Both the position numbers and the translations under genes were made by a program. The notes beneath the pieces were generated by a model. The model searched no databases. It saw nothing but the letters and a program-made list of their open reading frames with translations, and was not told the DNA's origin. From positions 1 to 53,343 of the forward strand of contig JAFVEZ010000020.1 in the NCBI GenBank assembly GCA_017475745.1: a stretch of 53,343 bases of DNA, given 5' to 3'. This stretch comes from Selenomonadaceae bacterium (GTDB lineage: Bacteria > Bacillota > Negativicutes > Selenomonadales > Selenomonadaceae). Each line of letters opens with the position of its first letter. Within the stretch, counting starts at the first letter, position 1. Positions 1 to 6,833 of the stretch are shown piece by piece.

Positions 1-1
1 A

Positions 2-274
2 GAAATCGACACGCAAGCCGCAAGAGCAAGCCAATTTAATCATATTGAGCAGAGCTACAAGAAGAAGAAATTATCGCAAAGATGGAATGATTTTAACGGT
101 GTCAAGGTGCAAAGAGATATGTATAGTGCCTTTCTGATAATGAATGTGAATGAAGATTTGAAGAGTTTTAATGTGATAAAGTGTAATGAGAGATTTGCAA
201 AGTTTTATGAGCTGCATGAAGAGGAAATTGCAAGGTTGAAAGACAACAAGAATCTGAGCAGCATAGCAATTTAA
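2..274 (+). CDS. TnpB-like transposon nuclease, C-terminal fragment (cut by window edge)
   Basis: An open frame enters from the left edge and ends at TAA 272-274, giving 90 residues. It contains WNDFNGVKVQRDMYSAFLIM, which fits the last RuvC segment (RD..SA) of TnpB-type RNA-guided nucleases. It ends LKDNKNLSSIAI, like the C-termini I recall for the long TnpB-like transposases of Clostridia and Negativicutes. The zinc ribbon and the other RuvC motifs lie outside the window, so activity cannot be judged. The structured, non-coding 170 bases that follow, ending in a strong palindrome, match the usual tnpB/omega-RNA/right-end arrangement. The family call is from memory of the motif. Confidence 0.6.
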   Translation, partial: EIDTQAARASQFNHIEQSYKKKKLSQRWNDFNGVKVQRDMYSAFLIMNVNEDLKSFNVIKCNERFAKFYELHEEEIARLKDNKNLSSIAI

Positions 275-447
275 AGTTAAGAATAAAGGTTCCGACAGTA
301 GCCTAATGCTACCGCTAATTGCTCCAGAGGGAGAATTGGTAGTGAGAGTCCAAGTCGAACAAGGTACCGGTTTTAAGAGCTTTCGAGCGCTTGAAGAAGT
401 CCTTTATTAGCTTGGAACCCCACGGTTTTAACCGTGGGAGCTGTCAG
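275..447 (+). ncRNA. Candidate omega-RNA and right end of the TnpB element
   Basis: The stretch after the TnpB-like stop has no ORF but strong secondary structure. There is a three-part nested stem: CTACC 309-313 with GGTAG 338-342, AATT 317-320 with AATT 334-337, and CTCC 322-325 with GGAG 330-333. A perfect 9-bp palindrome follows (CCCACGGTT 419-427 with AACCGTGGG 430-438), then AGCTGTCAG. IS200/IS605-type elements end in such a hairpin, and their omega-RNA scaffold runs from the end of tnpB to the right end, with the guide read from flanking DNA. Here the flank is the last codons of truA (stop codon at 454-456). The exact end (about 446-450) is inference. Confidence 0.45.
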
Positions 448-453
448 ATTTAA

Positions 454-1221
454 TTAATAGAATACTTCATACAGGCAGAGACCGTTCGGCGGAGCAGTTG
501 GAGCAGCTTTGTTGCGATCACAGCCTTCAAATATCCGCTTGAAGTCCTTAACACTGAATCTGCCGCGGCCTACAGCAACCAGACTGCCAACAATATTACG
601 CGCCATGTGGTACAAAAAGCCGTTTGCGTGTATCTTGATTGTCATTGTATTAACGCCGTAGAAGTTGTCATTAAAGTCAATATCGGCGCTGAAGATTGTA
701 CGAATTGGACTCATCGGAGCACCGCCGGCAGCTCTGAAGGCGCTGAAGTCATATCTGCCGACCAGCAGAGAGAGTGCCGCCCTCATAGCTTCAACATCAA
801 GCGGATAACGAATGTGCCAAGCATATCGGTTGATAAACGGATTGGAGACCTTGCCTGTCAGAATACGATAGATGTATATCTTGCTCTTTGCCGAATGGCG
901 GGCATTGAAGTCAGGTGCAGCTTCCCAAGCATCGAGAACGACAATATCATTTGGTAAAAGACCAGTCGCAGCAATCGGTATCTTGTCAACGGGAATGGTG
1001 CCGCTAGTGCTAAAGTTGACCACTTGACCAAGGGCATGAACACCCGAATCAGTTCGCCCTGCAGCAGCCAGCTCTATCTTGTCATTGAATATCTTTTGAA
1101 GCTTGTCTTCAAGTACATTCTGTATCGCAAGTGTCGCTTTGGTAATTGGAAGTTGACGCTGAAAGCCATGATAATTTGTACCATCATAGGCAACCTTAAG
1201 CACAATATTCCTCTGTACCAC
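454..1221 (-). CDS. truA: tRNA pseudouridine(38-40) synthase TruA
   Basis: Converts uridines 38-40 of the tRNA anticodon arm to pseudouridine in the cytoplasm. The N-terminus RNIVLKVAYDGTNYHGFQRQ and the catalytic segment AAGRTDSGVHALGQVVNF (Asp in GRTD) are typical of the family, and the C-terminal RNIVGSLVAVGRG block is present. The frame is open to an ATG at 1243-1245. The GTG at 1219-1221 is preferred because GAAGGAG lies just upstream and the family usually begins one to three residues before RNI; a GTG at 1201-1203 behind AGAGG is another choice. The 3' end abuts the TnpB element. The gene is divergent from the LtaS-like gene. Confidence 0.95.
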   Translation of the reverse strand: MVQRNIVLKVAYDGTNYHGFQRQLPITKATLAIQNVLEDKLQKIFNDKIELAAAGRTDSGVHALGQVVNFSTSGTIPVDKIPIAATGLLPNDIVVLDAWEAAPDFNARHSAKSKIYIYRILTGKVSNPFINRYAWHIRYPLDVEAMRAALSLLVGRYDFSAFRAAGGAPMSPIRTIFSADIDFNDNFYGVNTMTIKIHANGFLYHMARNIVGSLVAVGRGRFSVKDFKRIFEGCDRNKAAPTAPPNGLCLYEVFY

Positions 1222-1283
1222 GCCCGAACTCACTCCTTCAACCATATTCTATCATCTTATTAATTCGAGTGCAATATAATCTG

Positions 1284-1312
1284 TTGACTTAATCTGTAGC
1301 ATTTGTTAGAAT
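1284..1312 (+). promoter_or_regulatory. Sigma-70-type promoter for the LtaS-like gene
   Basis: TTGACT (1284-1289), a 17-base spacer and TAGAAT (1307-1312). Transcription would begin near 1319, downstream of the TTG codon at 1303, so translation should start at the GTG at 1342 or 1351. Confidence 0.6.
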
Positions 1313-1350
1313 ACCTTTGTGGACAAAGTAGAGAGAGGAAGGTGGCGACG

Positions 1351-3153
1351 GTGATAGACGGACGCTTGAGAGTGCTGTTGACATTGCTGATGACTTACCT
1401 TTTAGCACAAGTAGGAACGCGTATAGCAATGTTAATGTTGACAGAGTCAATATCGCTAAACCCACCTGAATTACTAAAGACTTTTGGATTTGGTTTAATA
1501 TACGATATAACTGCTTGGAGCGTTATTGCTATACCTTTAGCATTGATATTGAGCACGCGGCGAGACCGTCTAATCAGTGTCAGTGTATTCTTTTTTGACT
1601 TTGTTACTGTATTAGTTGCAGTAACGTTAGTGTTATTCTTCAGAGAATTTGGAACCAATTTCAACTTTATCGCCGTCGACTACCTAATATATAGTCACGA
1701 ACTTCTTGGTAATATTTGGCAGTCCTTTAATATTCCATTGATAATGATTGCAATATTCCTGGTGACTGTTGCGATTTACAATCTTCAAAGTAGATTCTTG
1801 AAGATAGGTCGCTCTCATATAGGCCTTCTAAATTTTGCACTCATTATACTGATTCCACTTGTCACAGTTCCTATCGTTCAGTCAGAATGGCGGGACTTCG
1901 TGAGCAGCAATCGCTACAATGTAGAGACTGCCGGCAATGGCTACTATGAGTTTGTTCGCGCTTACTTTACCAATGAGCTTGATTATGAGACCTTCTACAT
2001 GACCAAGGAGAATGTAAATCTTGATGTTGTGTCTCGTGTGGATAATAACAATGAATTGTCAAATGTTCGTCCAAATGTTGTCATAGTGACTGTTGAAAGT
2101 CTCAATGCCGAGTATTTGTCGATGTTTGGCGGTACAGGCTTAACACCTCGTCTTGATGCTCTCGTCGATAAATCATATGTGTTTACACGAATGTATGCAA
2201 CTGGTACTCGTACAGTCAGAGGACTTGAAGCTATCACCCTGTCACTTCCGCCTACGCCCGGACAGTCTATAGTTCGCCGTAAAGATAATGACAATTTGTC
2301 TTCTCTTGGTGATGCATTTAGACAAAACGGCTATGAGCGCGACTTTATCTATGGCGGTTACGGCTACTTTGACAATATGAACGCTTTCTTTGAAGGCAAC
2401 GGCTACACTATCAAAGATCGGACAAGTATTCCCGATAATGAGATAATCCACGAAACCATTTGGGGTGTTGCCGACGAGGTATTATTTACTCAAGTGCTTA
2501 AATCTATGGACGATCACTTCGCTAAGGGTGAGCAAGCTCTTGAGATGGTTATGACAACTTCCAATCATCGCCCATTCACCTTTCCAGAAGGCAGAATTGA
2601 CATGCCAAGCGGCACAAGGAACGCTTCCGTTAAATACACTGACTGGGCTATTGGTGACTTTCTTGAGAGAGCGGCAACCAAGCCTTGGTTTGATAACACG
2701 ATCTTTGTAATAGTTGCCGATCATCAAGCTCTAGCCGCAGGCAAAGCCACTCTTCCAGTCAACTGCTACCATATCCCATGTCTCATTTATTCGCCAAAAC
2801 TGATTGAATCTGGCAAATGCGAACGTCTCATCAGCCAAATGGACTTAGCTCCAACCCTTCTTGGTATGTTAGGACTTCCATACGAGGAAAAGTTCTTGGG
2901 ACACGATATCAATAGAGTCACGGAGACTGAGGACAGAGCATTTATCAGCACTTATCAGTTACTTGGATATGTAAAGAACGATACTCTTACTATACTCTCA
3001 CCCGACAAGAAGGCGACCGCCTGGCACATCGACGATTGGCAAACCTCCGAATACTCAAGCCTTGAAGCTGACTCTGCTCTTCTTGACGAAGCTGTAGCTT
3101 ACTATCAAACTGCCGCATATCTCTTTAAGAGTGGCCAATTAAAGAAACAATGA
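1351..3153 (+). CDS. LtaS/phosphoglycerol-transferase-like membrane sulfatase
   Basis: About 600 residues. Roughly the first 190 hold several hydrophobic membrane segments, followed by an extracytoplasmic sulfatase-fold domain. Visible motifs: PNVVIVTVESLNAEYLSMFG (metal-site Glu), GTRTVRGLEAI with the probable nucleophilic Thr near residue 285, and VADHQA near residue 455 for metal binding. Related enzymes move phosphoglycerol or phosphoethanolamine groups from lipids to lipoteichoic acid, periplasmic glucans or lipid A. In a cell with an outer membrane the acceptor is probably not lipoteichoic acid; it is unknown here. The frame is open from a TTG at 1303, but the promoter and the SD (GGAAGG) favour the GTG at 1351. 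Confidence 0.85.
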   Translation: MIDGRLRVLLTLLMTYLLAQVGTRIAMLMLTESISLNPPELLKTFGFGLIYDITAWSVIAIPLALILSTRRDRLISVSVFFFDFVTVLVAVTLVLFFREFGTNFNFIAVDYLIYSHELLGNIWQSFNIPLIMIAIFLVTVAIYNLQSRFLKIGRSHIGLLNFALIILIPLVTVPIVQSEWRDFVSSNRYNVETAGNGYYEFVRAYFTNELDYETFYMTKENVNLDVVSRVDNNNELSNVRPNVVIVTVESLNAEYLSMFGGTGLTPRLDALVDKSYVFTRMYATGTRTVRGLEAITLSLPPTPGQSIVRRKDNDNLSSLGDAFRQNGYERDFIYGGYGYFDNMNAFFEGNGYTIKDRTSIPDNEIIHETIWGVADEVLFTQVLKSMDDHFAKGEQALEMVMTTSNHRPFTFPEGRIDMPSGTRNASVKYTDWAIGDFLERAATKPWFDNTIFVIVADHQALAAGKATLPVNCYHIPCLIYSPKLIESGKCERLISQMDLAPTLLGMLGLPYEEKFLGHDINRVTETEDRAFISTYQLLGYVKNDTLTILSPDKKATAWHIDDWQTSEYSSLEADSALLDEAVAYYQTAAYLFKSGQLKKQ

Positions 3154-3180
3154 GTACTTCCTCAAAATAGGCAATATTAA

Positions 3181-3205
3181 AGGGCGCCCAAACGCCCTAT
3201 TATTT
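3181..3205 (+). terminator. Rho-independent terminator
   Basis: AGGGCG (3181-3186), a six-base loop and CGCCCT (3193-3198), followed by a T-rich run. It lies between the convergent LtaS-like gene and the gltX/tRNA unit. The A-rich 5' flank lets it work in both directions. Confidence 0.6.
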
Positions 3206-3211
3206 CATATT

Positions 3212-3286
3212 TGGTGACGCCTAAGGGATTCGAACCCTTGAAGCCGCCGTGAGAGGGCGGAGTCTTAACCACTTGACCAAGGCGCC
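3212..3286 (-). tRNA. tRNA-Glu (anticodon CTC)
   Basis: 75 nt on the minus strand including an encoded CCA (3212-3214). The acceptor stem GGCGCCT/AGGCGTC pairs over 7 bp with one G-U. The anticodon stem is CCGCC/GGCGG around the loop CTCTCAC, giving anticodon CTC (reads GAG). The T arm AAGGG-TTCGAAT-CCCTT is regular. It lies 49 bases downstream of gltX on the same strand, beside the gene of its own synthetase, and has a promoter inside the gltX 3' end. Confidence 0.96.
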
Positions 3287-3329
3287 TTTTTTCAATGCAG
3301 AACATTAATCTCTGCAAATCACTTTGACA

Positions 3330-3358
3330 AGTATACTACAAATTTTTGAGATTGTCAA
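3330..3358 (-). promoter_or_regulatory. Near-perfect promoter inside the gltX 3' end, serving tRNA-Glu
   Basis: On the minus strand TTGACA (3353-3358), 17 bases, TATACT (3330-3335). The -35 overlaps the last codons of gltX and the -10 lies just past its stop. The predicted start near 3323 leaves a leader of about 36 nt before the tRNA 5' end. Confidence 0.7.
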
Positions 3359-4697
3359 GACTTTGCTTGATTCTTTCTAAAGAATTTTTTCTACCGAGTA
3401 AATATAAAATCTCCGTGACACCGCCAGGTGTGACTTTTTGCATTGAAGCAGCAATTCTTAGTGGCCACATCACAGTTCCGACTTTAAGACCTGTACCTTC
3501 CGTGAAAGCTGCAATCTTTTCGTTGAGGTTGTCAACTGTCCAATCAGTCTCGCTGATAGTCTCCAACATCTCAAGGGCAGGCGTCAAAATTTCTATTGAC
3601 TTCTCAACGGTGACTTTGTTGCGTTTATTAACGAAAAGTTCTGCATCAAAGTCCGGCATATCCATTAAAAACCTTATTGAATCTTGAATGCCACTCAATT
3701 TTGAAACACGCGGCTTGAGGAGACTAGACAAATATTGCCTTTTACTTTCAAGGTTGTCATCAAGTTTGACAAATGGCTTGGCAGCTTCGGCGAAGTCCTC
3801 GTCAGTCATTTTTTTGAAGTATTCGCCGCTCATCCAGTTGAGTTTATCATAATCGAATACTGCAGGGGATTTGGAGAGACCGTCAAGACTGAATACATCA
3901 ATTAGCTCGTCCATTGTGAATATTTCTTGATTGGTGTTCTTAGGATTCCAACCAAGCAGAGCGACATAATTTGTGATAGCTTCCGGTAAATAACCCATAT
4001 CAACTAAATCACCAAAACTCGTTGCGCCATGACGTTTGCTGAGTTTAGAGACAGAGCCATCTTCGGCCTTGCCCATAACCGGTGCCAAATGAATGAAGGT
4101 CGGAAGTTCCCAACCGAAATACTGATATAACAATACATGCTTGGGTGTTGAGGTGATAAACTCAGCACCGCGAATTATGTGAGTAACTTCCATTAAGTGA
4201 TCGTCAATGACGTTGGCGAAGTTGTAGGTCGGCATACCGTCACTTTTGAGAAGAATTTGATCTTCCAACTCCTCATTGGCAATGGTGATATTGCCGTGAA
4301 GTACGTCATAAAAGGTTGTCTCGCCGCTTTCTGGCATTTTTTGACGAATTGCCTTGCCGTTTTCAGATTCTTCGTAGTAGGCGAAACCCTTCTCAATAAG
4401 CTCTTCAGCATACTTTTTGTAAATCTCTTTGCGCTCGCTTTGAACGTAAGGGCCGAAGTCACCACCATTATGGGGTCCTTCGTCAGGATAAATCTTTGCC
4501 AGTTTGAGGGTATTTTCAATGAACTCAACGGCGTCGGCGACGTAGCGAGCGCGGTCGGTGTCCTCAATTCTGAGAATGAAGTCACCATGTTGAGATTTGG
4601 CAAAGAGATAAGCATAAAGAGCTGTTCGGAGATTGCCAATGTGCATATAGCCGGTAGGGCTTGGAGCAAACCTGGTTCTGACTTTCTTATTAGTCAA
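3336..4697 (-). CDS. gltX: Glutamyl-tRNA synthetase
   Basis: 453-residue class I synthetase that charges tRNA-Glu. The N-terminus RTRFAPSPTGYMHIGNLRTA contains the HIGH-type motif, and KLSKRHG is the KMSKS-type loop. The conserved RGAEFITSTPKH and IHLAPVMGKAEDGSVSK segments are present. The length is slightly short for the family (usually 465-490). The start follows a GAGGTAATTTG ribosome site. The tRNA-Glu(CTC) substrate gene is directly downstream. Whether it is a discriminating GluRS or also charges tRNA-Gln cannot be read from the sequence alone. Confidence 0.97.
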   Translation of the reverse strand: MTNKKVRTRFAPSPTGYMHIGNLRTALYAYLFAKSQHGDFILRIEDTDRARYVADAVEFIENTLKLAKIYPDEGPHNGGDFGPYVQSERKEIYKKYAEELIEKGFAYYEESENGKAIRQKMPESGETTFYDVLHGNITIANEELEDQILLKSDGMPTYNFANVIDDHLMEVTHIIRGAEFITSTPKHVLLYQYFGWELPTFIHLAPVMGKAEDGSVSKLSKRHGATSFGDLVDMGYLPEAITNYVALLGWNPKNTNQEIFTMDELIDVFSLDGLSKSPAVFDYDKLNWMSGEYFKKMTDEDFAEAAKPFVKLDDNLESKRQYLSSLLKPRVSKLSGIQDSIRFLMDMPDFDAELFVNKRNKVTVEKSIEILTPALEMLETISETDWTVDNLNEKIAAFTEGTGLKVGTVMWPLRIAASMQKVTPGGVTEILYLLGRKNSLERIKQSLDNLKNL

Positions 4698-4917
4698 ACA
4701 AATTACCTCAATTCATAGAAAATTATTTACCAAAAAATTTATCAACCATACCAAATAACATCTTCTGCAGCTTCATTTAAAGATTTATCTACAAGAAATG
4801 GTGTTTCCTTATATTGCCACTGCCACCATAACTTTCTACTTGTTCGGTATAGATTTCACTTGCTATTCATTCGACATCTTGCCAAAAGTTCCTTCTTTTT
4901 AGATAGGTGTCAAGTTA

Positions 4918-6048
4918 TCACTTTTCGGCAGCGGTGAGGATTTTTTGAGCAATTCTCTTGGCAGCTCCAGGTTGGCCAAGTTTACTACAAGCTTCTTGTA
5001 ATTCTATCACAACCTCTTCACGATGTGCCTGTCCGCGATATAGTCGACTAACTTCGTCGGCTATTATTGTCGGTTTAACGCCGTCTTGAAGAAGTTCCGG
5101 CAGAATATTTTTGTTAAGTAATATATTTGGTAGACAGAAATAGTCGATATGGACAAATAGGCGTGCAATGCAGTAATTCAACTTCGCCATCTTGTAGAGT
5201 ACAACGCAAGGCAGATTTAGTAGGGCAGCTTCCAAGACAACTGTACCACTTGTTGCCATTGCGGCATCAGCAATCGACATCAAGTCGTAACGATTTTCAC
5301 TGATCGTTGTAATCTCAACACCAGAACTTTGGATCGCTGAATGGATTTTGACCTTATCAACACCAGCAGCAAGTGGCAAGAAAAATTTAGTTTTCGGCTG
5401 ATCGACCGACAGTATCTTGGCGGCGTCAAGCATTGGTTGCAAGAGCATATTAATTTCCTGCTTCCTGCTGCCCGGCATTAGAAGTATTACGTGATCTTCA
5501 ATATTGAAATTAAAGTGAGTACGCGCTTGTTCCTGAGTCATTGAAGGTTTAACGGTATCAACGAGAGGATTGCCAAGGAATGAGATATTGGCTCCTGCTT
5601 CCTCATAGACTTTCGTCTCGAATGGAAAGATTGCCACAAACTCATCAGCAATCTTTGCACAATCAACCGCTCTACCCTTGCGCCACGCCCAAGCTGAAGG
5701 TGGAATGTACGAAAAGACCTTAACACCTAATTCTTTGACACGCTTGGCAAGGCGCCAGTTGAAGTCAGGATAATCAATCAAAACTAACATGTCGGGCTTC
5801 TCGGTACGTACAAATTCGGTCAACTCATTGAGCAATCGAAAAATCTTTTGAATATTTTTGACGACTTCCAACACGCCCATTATATTATAATCTTTAAAGT
5901 TCTTGAAAAGACGAACACCTGCACTTGCCATCAGGTCACCGCCAAAGCCGATCAGTTCGGTTTCGGGCGAAAGTTTGCGAATTTCTCTTGCTAGGCTTGC
6001 GCCGTGTACATCACCGGAGACTTCACCTGCGGAAAACATTATTTTCAA
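4918..6048 (-). CDS. lpxB: Lipid-A-disaccharide synthase
   Basis: GT19 enzyme that joins UDP-2,3-diacylglucosamine and lipid X to make the lipid A disaccharide at the inner membrane. MFSAGEVSGDVHGASLAREI at the N-terminus, LVLIDYPDFNWRLAK, YIPPSAWAWRKGR and LLMPGSRKQEI are family signatures. TTG at 6046-6048 is preferred because it gives the usual start MKIMFSAGE and has GGTGA upstream; the frame also extends to a GTG at 6088-6090. The gene stands alone with its own promoter, away from the usual lpx cluster. It is evidence that the organism has an LPS-type outer membrane. Confidence 0.95.
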   Translation of the reverse strand: MKIMFSAGEVSGDVHGASLAREIRKLSPETELIGFGGDLMASAGVRLFKNFKDYNIMGVLEVVKNIQKIFRLLNELTEFVRTEKPDMLVLIDYPDFNWRLAKRVKELGVKVFSYIPPSAWAWRKGRAVDCAKIADEFVAIFPFETKVYEEAGANISFLGNPLVDTVKPSMTQEQARTHFNFNIEDHVILLMPGSRKQEINMLLQPMLDAAKILSVDQPKTKFFLPLAAGVDKVKIHSAIQSSGVEITTISENRYDLMSIADAAMATSGTVVLEAALLNLPCVVLYKMAKLNYCIARLFVHIDYFCLPNILLNKNILPELLQDGVKPTIIADEVSRLYRGQAHREEVVIELQEACSKLGQPGAAKRIAQKILTAAEK

Positions 6049-6146
6049 GCTATCACCGTACGGCGCCTTTAATTTTGGAGGAAGGCGCACCTTTCTTTTA
6101 CATAATGAAATTACATCAACTATACATTAATTATCAAGTAATATGC

Positions 6147-6175
6147 ATTATAGCATTTTGCAATGTGTGTGTCCA
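6147..6175 (-). promoter_or_regulatory. Promoter for lpxB
   Basis: On the minus strand TGGACA (6170-6175), 17 bases, TATAAT (6147-6152). It matches the sigma-70 consensus at 11 of 12 positions and lies about 100 bases upstream of the preferred lpxB start. Confidence 0.6.
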
Positions 6176-6415
6176 GCGATTTTTAATGAGATGACAAAGA
6201 TTGATAGCCTGTAAATGTAATTATAGATGCTTATAGAAGCGATAAGAAACTCTTCTTTGAAGAAATCAAAAAATTTTTGCAAAATTTAAAAATATTTTTA
6301 AAATCAAAGAAGGAATATTTAAAGATATAGAGAAATAAGCACTTAGAAGTTTGAAAGATTGCTAACAGGCATTCTGAATAAAAAATTTCTTGCAAAAGAT
6401 AGGAGAGGGTTAGTA
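6176..6415 (+). other. AT-rich ptsH leader region
   Basis: No gene is seen in these 240 bases between divergent lpxB and ptsH. TTGATA (6210-6215) with a TATAGA 15 bases later is a weak promoter candidate for ptsH. The stretch 6255-6320 is very rich in A/T and holds short hairpins such as TTCTTTGAAGAA. If the promoter is right, the ptsH mRNA has an unusually long leader. Confidence 0.35.
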
Positions 6416-6682
6416 ATGACAGAAGCAAAAACTACCATTGAAAACAAAACTGGTATTCACGCACGTCCTGCATCGGTCTTCGTTCAGAAGGCATCATCTT
6501 TTAAGTCCAAGATTCAGATCAAAGCAAAGGGTAAAACCGTTGATGCAAAAAGCATTCTTATGATTATGAGCATGGGTCTTGTTAAAGGCACAGAGGTCAC
6601 TCTCGTTGCTGATGGTCCTGACGAAGCTGATGCAGTCAAAGAACTGAAGGCTCTCATTGATTCCAAATTCGGTGAAGAATAA
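6416..6682 (+). CDS. ptsH: Phosphocarrier protein HPr
   Basis: 88-residue PTS relay protein that takes phosphate from EI and passes it to sugar-specific EIIA domains. TGIHARPASVFVQKA carries the active-site His (His15 position) and AKSILMIMSMGL the Ser46 regulatory site used by HPr kinase in Firmicutes. ATG 6416 sits behind AGGAGAGGG; the frame is open further upstream without a better start. It lies 151 bases before ptsI, with an imperfect palindrome between them. No sugar-specific EII genes are in the window. Confidence 0.97.
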   Translation: MTEAKTTIENKTGIHARPASVFVQKASSFKSKIQIKAKGKTVDAKSILMIMSMGLVKGTEVTLVADGPDEADAVKELKALIDSKFGEE

Positions 6683-6690
6683 AATTATGA

Positions 6691-6767
6691 GTAGATAGCT
6701 GTCAGCATTAGCGGTTAGTTGGGATTTTGCTAATTCTCTGCTGATTGCTGTCAACTGTCTGCTATTA
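6691..6767 (+). repeat. Imperfect long palindrome between ptsH and ptsI
   Basis: The left half (ATAGCTGTCAGCATTAGCGG) resembles the reverse complement of the right half (CAGCAGATTGACAGC-like arm ending near 6765), giving a long imperfect hairpin rich in TTAG/CTAA. A similar TTAG-rich palindrome is at 51364-51446. There is no T-run after it. It may lower expression of ptsI relative to ptsH or be a dispersed intergenic repeat. Confidence 0.4.
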
Positions 6768-6833
6768 GGGGAGGCGTCGTTAAATTACGTCGGCTCCTTT
6801 TGTGTATAATATGGTGTTGTTGGAGGAATGAAA

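Noticed and set aside
418..438. Palindrome near truA as a plain terminator
   Set aside because: No T-run follows on either strand, and its place at the end of a TnpB-like gene fits a transposon right end better.
4698..4917. Spacer between lpxB and gltX with short protein-like pieces on the minus strand (for example KETPFLVDKSLNEAAEDV)
   Set aside because: No start codon and stops in all frames within 40 codons; too short to call a gene remnant with confidence. I see nothing else in it.
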